From Chryseobacterium herbae (GTDB lineage: Bacteria; Bacteroidota; Bacteroidia; Flavobacteriales; Weeksellaceae): 64,000 bases of DNA. Shown one piece after another: positions 8,753-16,236 of the stretch. Position numbers and translations under genes: made by a program. Each line of letters opens with the position of its first letter. Position 1 is the stretch's first letter. The notes under the pieces are model-generated. The model was not told where the DNA came from. It saw only the letters and a list, made by a program, of their open reading frames with translations, and did not search any database. The stretch is taken from positions 1,026,958 through 1,090,957 of the forward strand of contig NZ_JAOAMU010000001.1 of the NCBI RefSeq assembly GCF_025154075.1, read 5' to 3'.

Positions 8753-9286
8753 TTATCTTCCTTTTGGTCCTTCAAAATGCCTCGTAGGATCTTTTTTAAG
8801 CTCATTATTAGCTCTTTTCGTTTTCAGTAAACATTCATCAAGATCTCTGAGAACCATCTTTTTATCGTACTCTACCTCCAGAATATTGTTCTTTAAGGTC
8901 AGCATTGGCCCTATCTGTTTCATCAGAACTGCATAATGTTTAAAATTATCAGCACTGTCCTTACCTATGACATCTCTTGCATCGGCTACATCATCCATAA
9001 TGCTGGTTTTAAGAAAGCTTTCACTCTTTACTTTACCTTCATTAAGCTGGCTCATTTTGTTGTAGATATTTTCTACATGTTCCCTAAGTTTATCGCCGCG
9101 GCGCATCAGGTCTTTATAAGCTTCTGCTTCTATGGCGATTCTTTCCCGTTGTATACTGTAGCTTTTGAAAAAGAGAAATAAACACAGAAAAGATACTACA
9201 GACAGAACGGCAAAGGATAGAATAAACTTCCAAATACCTGCTCTGACGTCAGATTTGTTTAATTTTTTTTCCCTGTTAGAAGACAT
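8753..9286 (-). CDS. Single-pass membrane protein, TssO-family T6SS component
   Basis: Read from the internal ATG at 9286 (MSSNREKKLNKSD) the protein is 177 residues. An upstream ATG at 9340 would add an implausible aromatic-rich stretch. It has one membrane helix (about residues 20-42) followed by a predicted coiled coil (about 45-75) and a basic C-terminus. Topology parallels the next gene, so the two may be paralogous or partner subunits. It is first in the envelope-complex operon and is divergent from a LuxR-type regulator. The known complex also needs TssN and TssQ, neither of which is in this window. Confidence 0.6.
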   Translation of the reverse strand: MSSNREKKLNKSDVRAGIWKFILSFAVLSVVSFLCLFLFFKSYSIQRERIAIEAEAYKDLMRRGDKLREHVENIYNKMSQLNEGKVKSESFLKTSIMDDVADARDVIGKDSADNFKHYAVLMKQIGPMLTLKNNILEVEYDKKMVLRDLDECLLKTKRANNELKKDPTRHFEGPKGR

Positions 9287-9351
9287 ATATTTGCAATTTG
9301 TTTGGCCTGTGAAAGTATAAAAAAAAAATTTTATGTACAATACGTATTTTC

Positions 9352-9425
9352 CCTAAGGTAATTTCGGGAAAACCCTAATTAACCTAAGTTTAATTTCAAC
9401 TTTCATAAGTTTTTCCTAAATTAGG
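9352..9425. promoter_or_regulatory. Cluster of CCTAA motifs between T6SS operon and LuxR regulator
   Basis: In the 180-base divergent gap CCTAA occurs at 9352, 9374, 9383 and 9415. The last is the perfect palindrome CCTAA-A-TTAGG (9415-9425). The spacing is irregular. It is a candidate operator region controlling one or both divergent units, inferred from motif density only. Confidence 0.35.
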
Positions 9426-9466
9426 CCTCTGAATTTTAAATATCTTATACCAAATCGATATTAAAA

Positions 9467-10138
9467 GTGAGTAAATTATTATCAAACACAGTAAGGTTTT
9501 CTATAGCGGACAGTGACTTCTATTTCAAGAAGATCATGATCAAAACGCTTATGGAAAACCCATTCTATATGCTTCTGAATGACTGTAACAACGGCCATGA
9601 GCTTGTGAACAGGATTTACAGGAGACAGGAAGACGTGTTTATCATAGAGCTTTTTATGCCGGTATTAAGCGGAATAGAAGCTATCAAATACATCCGCAAA
9701 AACAATGCGGAAACGCCTATCGTTACTTATTCCAGTACCTATCAGGAAGATATGGCTGAGATCCTTTCAAAAATACCCAATGTCTATTACTGCGAGAAAA
9801 AGAGTACGCTCATAAAAGATCTCATCAAAGGCAGAATTGCTTCTGATGGCTTCGATTATGAAAAATATTCCAAAGAATGGGAGCAACAGCCACTCGCTGT
9901 GCAGAATTATATGGAAAGGCAGAAAAAAGGTCAGGAAGAGCTTAGTCCTACCGAAATCCAGCTGATGAAATTCTGCTACGAAGGCTACAGCAACAAAGAA
10001 ATTGCAGAAAAACTAAACCTCAGCACACGTACCATTGATACCTATATCAACAGGTTGACAGAAAAACTGGGACTAAAGACAAAGCTGCATCTTATCCGGT
10101 TCTGCGTAGAAAACGGCTACTACAATTCCAGCATGTAG
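9467..10138 (+). CDS. LuxR-type regulator with Glu at the phosphoacceptor site
   Basis: 223 residues from a GTG start at 9467. Residues ~8-125 are a CheY-like receiver and ~155-220 a LuxR/NarL helix-turn-helix (SPTEIQLMKFCYEGYSNKEI). The acidic pocket survives (D15, D17), but the canonical phosphoacceptor Asp is Glu: IIELFMPVLSG, E61. A Glu there often mimics phosphorylation, so the protein may be constitutively active or respond to something other than a histidine kinase. No kinase gene is adjacent. Being divergent from the T6SS envelope operon, it is a candidate regulator of that system. HTH family certain; target inferred. Confidence 0.85.
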   Translation: MSKLLSNTVRFSIADSDFYFKKIMIKTLMENPFYMLLNDCNNGHELVNRIYRRQEDVFIIELFMPVLSGIEAIKYIRKNNAETPIVTYSSTYQEDMAEILSKIPNVYYCEKKSTLIKDLIKGRIASDGFDYEKYSKEWEQQPLAVQNYMERQKKGQEELSPTEIQLMKFCYEGYSNKEIAEKLNLSTRTIDTYINRLTEKLGLKTKLHLIRFCVENGYYNSSM

Positions 10139-10213
10139 AGAGATTTAATGTAATATTAATATTGGGTAAACAAGAAAACTCCAACTCTTTAAACAAAAAT
10201 ATTTTGCCACTAA

Positions 10214-10246
10214 TTTGCTAGTATTCAATTTTTTTAACTAAATTTG
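10214..10246 (+). promoter_or_regulatory. Promoter of the HU-like gene
   Basis: TTTG (10214-10217), 21-base spacer, TAAATTTG (10239-10246). This is a good Bacteroidota match, with a predicted leader of about 25 bases before the ATG at 10277. Confidence 0.6.
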
Positions 10247-10276
10247 CACACCTAAAATTTAAAATTAAAAAAGGAA

Positions 10277-10567
10277 ATGACAAAGGCAGAATTGGTAAAC
10301 ACCATCTCAAATAAGTTGGGAACAGAAAAGAATGAAACACAGAAAGTTGTAGAAGCTTTTATGCAGGAGATCAGGACTTCTATGTATAATGGGGATAACG
10401 TTTATCTGAGAGGTTTTGGATCTTTTATCATTAAAACAAGAGCTGCTAAAACAGGAAGAAATATTTCTAAGAACACTGCAATTGAGATTCCTGCTCACAA
10501 CATTCCTGCTTTCAAACCTTCAAAATCTTTTGTAGAGAAAGTAAAAACTAAAGTCGCAGTAAAATAA
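10277..10567 (+). CDS. HU-family nucleoid DNA-binding protein
   Basis: 96 residues, the standard HU/IHF length. The helical N-terminal half (MTKAELVNTISNKLGTEKNE) carries the dimer interface. The GFGSF signature and the beta-arm region around RAAKTGRNI...NTAIEIPAHNIPAFKPSK are present and end in a basic tail. It binds and bends DNA as a dimer. A 29-residue basic protein and RNase E/G follow on the same strand, so the group may serve basic nucleic-acid housekeeping. Assignment to HU rather than IHF subunits cannot be decided from the sequence alone. Confidence 0.93.
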   Translation: MTKAELVNTISNKLGTEKNETQKVVEAFMQEIRTSMYNGDNVYLRGFGSFIIKTRAAKTGRNISKNTAIEIPAHNIPAFKPSKSFVEKVKTKVAVK

Positions 10568-10609
10568 AACATTAACTGAATATTAACTAGTTACTAAAAA
10601 ATTAAAATT

Positions 10610-10699
10610 ATGCCAAGCGGAAAGAAAAGAAAAAGACACAAGGTTGCAACTCACAAGAGAAAGAAAAGAAGAAGAGCAAACAGACATAAGAAAAAATAA
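10610..10699 (+). CDS. 29-residue highly basic protein, possible ribosomal protein
   Basis: ATG at 10610, TAA at 10697. MPSGKKRKRHKVATHKRKK then RRRANRHKKK: 19 of 29 residues are Lys, Arg or His and there is no acidic residue. It is far too short for default gene finders. It lies 42 bases after the HU-like gene and ends 30 bases before an intrinsic terminator, so it is a defined last gene of a short transcript. Composition and size resemble the tiny ribosomal proteins of the bS22/THX/mS38 kind. I recall similar short proteins ahead of RNase E/G in other Bacteroidota but cannot confirm that here. A structural role in the ribosome is the leading guess. Confidence 0.75.
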   Translation: MPSGKKRKRHKVATHKRKKRRRANRHKKK

Positions 10700-10729
10700 T
10701 CTCTTTTTCTCGAGATTTACAATATAATA

Positions 10730-10776
10730 ATATAGTTGGTGTTTTTAATTATTTAAACTTCACCGACTATATTTTT
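10730..10776 (+). terminator. Terminator after HU and the small basic protein
   Basis: Stem ATATAGTTGGTG / CACCGACTATAT (one T-G wobble) with an AT-rich loop, followed by TTTTTG. Confidence 0.75.
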
Positions 10777-10933
10777 GTTTGCAACTATAAGATTCCGGGG
10801 CAAACATGGGCTTTTGCAGATATTTTTAAAAAGATGGAGCATTTTCATTCAAAATTCTTATATTTAATATTATTTATTTGCTAAAAAATACGCCCGTTCC
10901 CTATAATCTTAATAATTTTTATCTTATAACAAA

Positions 10934-12493
10934 ATGAAGAAAGAACTAATAGTTTCGCATGAAGATGATCTTACAAAGATTGCACTGCTGGAAGACGGAA
11001 GACTATGTGAACTTCATGAGCAAGAGGACAAAAGCGAATTTATAGTTGGAGATCTGTTTGTAGGAAGAGTAAAAAAACTGGCACCTAACCTGAATGCAGC
11101 ATTCGTAAATATCGGGTACGATAAGGATGCATTCCTGCATTATCAGGATCTGGGACCACAGTATCTTACATACAGAAAGTTTTTAAAAGATACTATTTCT
11201 AAAAAACAGAGCACTTCAAGCTTAAAAAATTTCGAGATACAACCCGAAATAGACAAAAACGGAACCGTAGATAAAGTCATCGCAAAAGACGATCTCGTTC
11301 TGCTTCAGATCACCAAAGAACCTATTTCTACAAAAGGTCCCAGGATCTCTACCCAGGTTTCTTTGACAGGCCGTTTTCTGGTCCTGATCCCTTTCGACAA
11401 CAAAGTTTCCATTTCCAAAAAAATCAGAACCACTGAGGAAAAAGAAAGACTGAAAACCCTTATTGACAGCATCAAGCCGGAAGGTTTTGGAGTCATTATA
11501 AGAACGGTAGCGGAAGGAAAAAAAGTAGCAGACCTTCACAATGACATGAATCAGCTGATCCAGAAATGGGAAACTACATTCAAAAACATTCAGAAAAGTA
11601 AGGTTCCAGCCAGGGTTTTAAGCGAAGAAGATAAAGCTTCAGCTATTTTAAGGGACAATTTCAACCAGGATTTCGTGAATATCTTCTGTGACGATGAACA
11701 GATGGTAGACGAAATGACCAACTACGTAGAGGTCATAGCCCCGGAAAAAAAGAATATTGTTCAGTTTTATAATTCCCACATTCCTCTTCTCGAATATTAC
11801 AACGTTGAAAAACAACTCAAACAGAGTTTTGGAAAACACGTTAATATTCCAAGTTCAAAAGGTGCGTACCTCGTTATTGAACACACAGAAGCCCTTCACG
11901 TCATCGACGTCAACTCCGGAAACAATATCACAACCGGAACCGCCGTAAACAAAGAACACGCTCTGAAAGTGAACAAGATGGCAGCCACCGAAATTGCCAG
12001 ACAGCTTCGTCTCCGCGATATGGGAGGCATCATTGTAATCGACTTCATCGATATGCAGAATCCCGACCACAGAAGGGATCTCTACGAACACCTGAAAGAA
12101 GAAATGAAGCGCGACAAAGCTCGCCACAAAATTCTTCCTCCGAGCAAGTTTGGACTGATTCAGATCACCAGACAAAGAAACCGCCCGGAAAAACAGATTG
12201 AAACCAAAGAAGAAAACCCGAACAAAGACGGAGAAATTGTAGCTCCGATCGTGATCGTGGAAAGAATGGGTGAAACTCTCAGAAGCATCCTGCAGAAAGA
12301 GAAAGGAAAGATTTTCCTGCATGTACACCCGTTCGTGGAAGCCTACCTTACCAAAGGCATCAAAAGTATCCAGATGAAATGGTTCATTAAATACAAAAAA
12401 TGGGTAACCATCATCCCAAGGGATTCTTTTAAATATTTAGAATATAAAATTTACAATTCGAAGAAAGAAGAATTGATAGAATTTTCTAATTAA
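10934..12493 (+). CDS. rng: Ribonuclease E/G
   Basis: 519 residues, the length of RNase G-type enzymes rather than the long RNase E with a degradosome scaffold. An S1 RNA-binding domain with a long inserted loop covers about residues 35-125. The catalytic core has both metal-binding Asp: D325 in HVIDVNSGNN and D370 in GGIIVIDFIDM, 45 apart, close to the spacing in E. coli RNase E. The CPxCxG zinc-link of proteobacterial RNase E/G is absent; the equivalent stretch reads ENPNKDGEIVAPIVIVERM. Tetramer assembly may therefore differ. The protein would process rRNA and mRNA. It is followed by a good terminator. Confidence 0.93.
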   Translation: MKKELIVSHEDDLTKIALLEDGRLCELHEQEDKSEFIVGDLFVGRVKKLAPNLNAAFVNIGYDKDAFLHYQDLGPQYLTYRKFLKDTISKKQSTSSLKNFEIQPEIDKNGTVDKVIAKDDLVLLQITKEPISTKGPRISTQVSLTGRFLVLIPFDNKVSISKKIRTTEEKERLKTLIDSIKPEGFGVIIRTVAEGKKVADLHNDMNQLIQKWETTFKNIQKSKVPARVLSEEDKASAILRDNFNQDFVNIFCDDEQMVDEMTNYVEVIAPEKKNIVQFYNSHIPLLEYYNVEKQLKQSFGKHVNIPSSKGAYLVIEHTEALHVIDVNSGNNITTGTAVNKEHALKVNKMAATEIARQLRLRDMGGIIVIDFIDMQNPDHRRDLYEHLKEEMKRDKARHKILPPSKFGLIQITRQRNRPEKQIETKEENPNKDGEIVAPIVIVERMGETLRSILQKEKGKIFLHVHPFVEAYLTKGIKSIQMKWFIKYKKWVTIIPRDSFKYLEYKIYNSKKEELIEFSN

Positions 12494-12503
12494 AACAAAA
12501 TTT

Positions 12504-12533
12504 AAACCTTCAGCTCTGTGCTGGAGGTTTTTT
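12504..12533 (+). terminator. Terminator of RNase E/G
   Basis: Stem AAACCTTCAGC / GCTGGAGGTTT with loop TCTGT, followed by a T run, 10 bases after the stop codon. Confidence 0.85.
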
Positions 12534-12559
12534 CGTTAAATTGCTTTTAAAATGAGCCA

Positions 12560-12991
12560 ATGAAACGTTTACTTATACAATCAGTTCCATTAACCGTCAT
12601 TGCCATGGCACTTTTTACAAAATGGTGGATGGTGATTCCGGTGGATGGTAGCAACACATCCATGTCGGGATTTCCTTTTCCCTTCATTGCTGATGGATGG
12701 CACACTTCACTATCTTACCAGATTTTCATCACAGAATTCTTAGCTGACTTTTTCACACAGCTTTTACTGTGGACGCTGATTTTATTTCTAACCCATAAAT
12801 ACCTTTTTGACGTAAAAATTCCAAAAGTTTTAAATAGTATCATCTGGGGACTAGCCATCATTATTTCCGGATTAGCGATTTTTATAGGTTCAATGCCGAA
12901 CCAGATTATTCAGTTGAAAAGAGACTGGGAAATACAAACTGTCCTGAATTCAGGATATCAGTTCATTTGGGAAGATCAGCCTCGACAATAG
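12560..12991 (+). CDS. Small membrane protein of unknown function
   Basis: 143 residues with three or four predicted membrane helices: 4-22, about 55-78 (FFTQLLLWTLILFLTH) and about 90-112 (SIIWGLAIIISGLAIFIGS), with a periplasm-type loop containing FPFPFIADGWHTS between the first two. No catalytic motif or family signature that I recognise. It stands between the RNase E/G terminator and osmC, 42 bases from the latter, and could be co-transcribed with it. Confidence 0.7.
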   Translation: MKRLLIQSVPLTVIAMALFTKWWMVIPVDGSNTSMSGFPFPFIADGWHTSLSYQIFITEFLADFFTQLLLWTLILFLTHKYLFDVKIPKVLNSIIWGLAIIISGLAIFIGSMPNQIIQLKRDWEIQTVLNSGYQFIWEDQPRQ

Positions 12992-13033
12992 AAATCATTT
13001 TGCAACAATAAATAACTACAATAATATACAACA

Positions 13034-13504
13034 ATGAGCAAGGAACATCATTACAAGACCATCATTCATTGGACAGGAAACCAGGGAACCGGTACCAGCA
13101 GCTATAGAAACTACGAAAGGAGCCATACCATCAATATTGAAAATAAAGCCATTATTGAAGGCTCTTCTGACCCGGCTTTCCGTGGAAACAAAACGAAACA
13201 CAATCCGGAAGATCTGTTTCTGTCTTCACTTTCGTCCTGTCACATGCTCTGGTATCTTCATTTTTGTTCTGAAGAAGGAATCATTGTGACCGACTACACA
13301 GATGAAGCTACAGGAATTATGACAGAAACAGCTGACGGGAGTGGACAATTCACTGTCGTTACCTTACATCCTACAGTTACTGTTACGGAAGAATCAATGA
13401 TTCAAAAAGCGAAAGAACTGCATCATAAGGCAGGCCAGTTTTGTTTTATTGCCCGGTCGGTGAATTTTCCGGTGAAACATATCCCTACCGTGTTAGTTAA
13501 ATAA
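13034..13504 (+). CDS. OsmC-family peroxiredoxin
   Basis: 156 residues, the normal OsmC/Ohr-fold size. Both redox Cys are present in their family context: C69 in LSSLSSCHMLWYL and C137 in KAGQFCFIARSV. Proteins of this family reduce organic hydroperoxides with the two Cys as a thiol/disulfide pair. The cytoplasmic location is supported by the lack of a signal peptide. Substrate preference within OsmC/Ohr/YhfA cannot be set from sequence. Confidence 0.88.
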   Translation: MSKEHHYKTIIHWTGNQGTGTSSYRNYERSHTINIENKAIIEGSSDPAFRGNKTKHNPEDLFLSSLSSCHMLWYLHFCSEEGIIVTDYTDEATGIMTETADGSGQFTVVTLHPTVTVTEESMIQKAKELHHKAGQFCFIARSVNFPVKHIPTVLVK

Positions 13505-13676
13505 TTATTATTTCAGATTCAACACCACCAAAACAACCACCAATACAACATCTTAACTATAATAACTCTAAAATTCAATTTCAAAACTCCACAACAAGAG
13601 AATTATTTATCAAATAATCAATAAAATTTCAATTTTACAATCATTTATTATGTAAAAAATTACAATTAATTGTTAT

Positions 13677-13688
13677 TTTTACGTAAAA
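13677..13688. promoter_or_regulatory. Palindrome upstream of the curli-side LuxR regulator
   Basis: Perfect 12-base palindrome TTTTACGTAAAA 41 bases upstream of the ATG at 13730. TGTAAAA-type half sites recur around it (13651, 13689). It is a possible autoregulatory site; the whole 225-base gap is extremely AT-rich, so chance is a real alternative. Confidence 0.3.
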
Positions 13689-13729
13689 TGTAAAGTTTTT
13701 TTTATATTTTTATATAAACAAAACTAACC

Positions 13730-14380
13730 ATGATGAAACCGAGATTAACCATTTTTGATGAGCCGCTACTGTATACAGAAGGTTTATCAAAACTGCTCTC
13801 ACAGAGCAAAATTTTTAACACGATTGACATTTGTAATTCTTATGAACCCTTATTTAAACAATTAAAAGATGATCCCCCTGAAATTCTGGTTATAAGCTCC
13901 AATATGCTGATGCTGACAGATATTTTCAGACTCGTAGAAGACATTACCTCAAAAGACAAAAACATCAAGATTATTGTCATAGGCAATAGTTATGATATGA
14001 TTGACATCCGGAAGCTTTTTAACAAAGGTATAAAGAGCTATCTTGACAAAAACAGCAGATATGACGAATTCCTGAAATCCATAAACGCCCTGCTTTTGAA
14101 TGAGATCTACATCTGTGACAACGCCAAAGAAAGAATGATCAACTTTATTAGCAGCGAGGAAGGAAAACCAAATCCTCATATCAAAGAACCTTTAACGCGC
14201 AGAGAAATGGAGATCCTTAAACTGATATGCGACGGCTTTAGCAGCAAAGATATTTCTGAAAAACTCTTTATAAGCATCAATACCGTCGAAACCCACCGCA
14301 AAAGGATTCTCCTTAAATTAAACGCAAAAAATTCCGTAGGAATCGTAAAATATGCCTTAGAAAACCACATTATTGATTGA
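13730..14380 (+). CDS. LuxR-type regulator with degenerate receiver, possible CsgD counterpart
   Basis: 216 residues: receiver-like domain (about 5-125) and LuxR/NarL helix-turn-helix (about 148-212; LTRREMEILKLICDGFSSKDISE, here read as family context, not a verified hit). The phosphoacceptor position is Ser (EILVISSNML, S56) although acidic residues D10 and E11 remain, so it cannot be phosphorylated in the usual way. The gene converges on the curli operon. E. coli CsgD, the curli master regulator, is also a LuxR-type protein with a non-functional receiver, so an analogous role here is attractive but unproven. Confidence 0.85.
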   Translation: MMKPRLTIFDEPLLYTEGLSKLLSQSKIFNTIDICNSYEPLFKQLKDDPPEILVISSNMLMLTDIFRLVEDITSKDKNIKIIVIGNSYDMIDIRKLFNKGIKSYLDKNSRYDEFLKSINALLLNEIYICDNAKERMINFISSEEGKPNPHIKEPLTRREMEILKLICDGFSSKDISEKLFISINTVETHRKRILLKLNAKNSVGIVKYALENHIID

Positions 14381-14393
14381 TGAAACCAATTTC

Positions 14394-14450
14394 GTTTAAC
14401 CTCCAAAAAAAATCCAAACCTTCGGTTTGGATTTTTTTTGGAGGTTAAAC
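14394..14450. terminator. Bidirectional 27-bp hairpin terminator
   Basis: Perfect 27-base inverted repeat with a TTC loop. A-rich and T-rich internal tracts give T runs on either strand. It ends the LuxR-type gene and can stop curli-operon read-through from the other side. Confidence 0.9.
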
Positions 14451-14460
14451 GGAGCCAGTG

Positions 14461-14695
14461 GTGAATTTTGCTTCGCAAATCAATTGTCAATATAGAGAAA
14501 AAGTTTAAGTTCTACATTTCAGATATTAGTGCTGGTGGCTTCGGGAACCTCAGCCACCAGATACTTGCCCTTCATTCAATATTTCTGATCATATCAAGCT
14601 TAACACTATTAAAGTATGATTTTTAATTACTCTCAACAGGTAACCGTCAACCAGCAACTCTATTACTCTAAAACCCTAAAACTCTCCGACTCTCA
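14461..14695. repeat. Composite interspersed repeat, copy B (inverted relative to copy A)
   Basis: Contains, in order, GTGAATTTTGCTTCGCAAA (14461), the hairpin core CTGGTGGCTTCGG...CAGCCACCAG (14532-14560), and a pyrimidine-rich block ACTCTCCGACTCTCAAACT. This is the reverse complement arrangement of 4391-4610. It fills most of the 333-base gap between the LuxR-type gene and the curli operon end. Confidence 0.65.
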
Positions 14696-14713
14696 AACTC
14701 ACCCCCCGCATTC

Positions 14714-16225
14714 CTACTCATAATCCGGCATTTCCCCGTTGCTGAAAAGAGAGGCTCTCGAAAGATCGGTCATTGTACTGTTGAGATCAATAACCATTAC
14801 ATTTTTCTGAGAGATATTATCATTGGAAGTATTCATATAGATAATCTGGGCATTATTTGGGGAAAATCTTGGGTCAAGATCGTTTGTTCCCAGTGGTTTT
14901 TCGCTTTCCTCAGAAATATCGTAGATTGTATCCGTAGTTATATTATAGATGAAAATATGGGAGTCAAGCTGGCGGTAGTTGCCGCTTCCGTCCAGGTATC
15001 CTGACAGATCTCTTGTGTATACGAGCATTTGTCCATCTACAGAGAAATTAAGGCCGCCTGAAGCTCCTGCCGATCCCGTTAGAATAGTTTTTAAAACACT
15101 TCCCATCATATCAATAATGCAGATCTTCGTATTGTAGCCGTTAAAATCATTCGTTTTTAAGGCAATTCTGCTGCCGTCATAGCTCCAGTCACATTCGGAG
15201 ATCATGCTGCCATCCGGAGTTGTGTATACCAGTGTCAGGCCGCTTCCGTCTTTATTGATTCTGTATAATTTATTGAAATTAGAATAGAGGATTTCCTGGC
15301 CGTTGGTACTCCATGCAAAATCCATTTCATAATTATTAAAACCGGCTGCCGGTACGGTGGTTACTTTAAAAGGATTGGATCCGTCAGGGTTCACCGTGTA
15401 GATGTGGGTACTTCCACCTTCGGTCCGCAGAAATGCAATCAGTCCTGCATTGTTATTTTTTCGCGGTCTCCAGCTGTTGTAGGACGAGCTGGTCAACTGA
15501 AAGCTGTTTCCTTGTCCGTCCGTAGACATGATCACAAAATTACCGTTCTGTTTCTGTACATAATGGTAACGGTTGGCCGGAACTGTATTGGTGGTAAATT
15601 TACTGATGGAACTTAAAACTGGCGGGTGAATGCCGTCCGAAACAGACACCTGCCAGAAGTAACTAACACCAAACTTCAAATTGGAAAGCGAATAATGTTT
15701 CGCCGCCAAATCATTAACCTGAATCACATGAGTATCGAGGTTATTTTTAATTGTTAAACTATATTTTAAAACATCAGCCGTATCAGGATCTGTAGCAGTC
15801 CACGTCAGTTCGACATTTAAAGGCTGGTTCACCGCATTGTCTACCGGACTTAGCAGCTGCGGTGCTGATGGAGGAGAATTAAGTGATTCATCATCGTCCA
15901 TTTCAAAAACCACGGTGACTACCTGGTTTTGGTTTTGTATATTAACACCCTGAAAAGTGGTGATATAGCCGGATAATTCTGCTTTCACAGAATAATTTCC
16001 AAGCGGCATGGCAGCAATTTCGAATGTACCGTCTGTCCCGCTGAAAACCGTTTGCGTAGTGGGCGCTGTAAAAACTTTCACATTAGGAATAGGCACATTG
16101 GTACCTCTTTTTACAACTTTTCCTTTCAATGCTCCTGTCTGAGCCTGTTCCACAAGGTCTTCACCGCATGAAAACAGACAAAAAGTAAGGATGAATATGC
16201 TGAGTATTTTGATTAAAGTTTTCAT
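14714..16225 (-). CDS. Curli-operon lipoprotein: CarboxypepD-reg, FN3-like and TolB-type propeller
   Basis: 503 residues. Lipobox LFSC with Cys20, followed by GEDL. Residues ~33-108 form a carboxypeptidase-regulatory-like domain (ALKGKVVKRGTNVPIPNVKV). Residues ~118-215 are an FN3-like module (PSAPQLLSPVDNAVNQPLNV). About 225-495 form a TolB/WD40-like beta-propeller with repeated blades such as WSYDGSRIALKTND and FSPNNAQIIYMNTS. It is last in the curli operon, 11 bases from csgG. E. coli has no equivalent. A cell-surface or periplasmic accessory of fibre secretion or anchoring is inferred from position. Confidence 0.8.
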   Translation of the reverse strand: MKTLIKILSIFILTFCLFSCGEDLVEQAQTGALKGKVVKRGTNVPIPNVKVFTAPTTQTVFSGTDGTFEIAAMPLGNYSVKAELSGYITTFQGVNIQNQNQVVTVVFEMDDDESLNSPPSAPQLLSPVDNAVNQPLNVELTWTATDPDTADVLKYSLTIKNNLDTHVIQVNDLAAKHYSLSNLKFGVSYFWQVSVSDGIHPPVLSSISKFTTNTVPANRYHYVQKQNGNFVIMSTDGQGNSFQLTSSSYNSWRPRKNNNAGLIAFLRTEGGSTHIYTVNPDGSNPFKVTTVPAAGFNNYEMDFAWSTNGQEILYSNFNKLYRINKDGSGLTLVYTTPDGSMISECDWSYDGSRIALKTNDFNGYNTKICIIDMMGSVLKTILTGSAGASGGLNFSVDGQMLVYTRDLSGYLDGSGNYRQLDSHIFIYNITTDTIYDISEESEKPLGTNDLDPRFSPNNAQIIYMNTSNDNISQKNVMVIDLNSTMTDLSRASLFSNGEMPDYE

Positions 16226-16236
16226 AGTTCATGTTT

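Noticed and set aside
11855..12328. 157-codon frame opposite RNase E/G
   Set aside because: Shadow of the conserved catalytic region of RNase E/G; Phe/His/Val-rich without motif.
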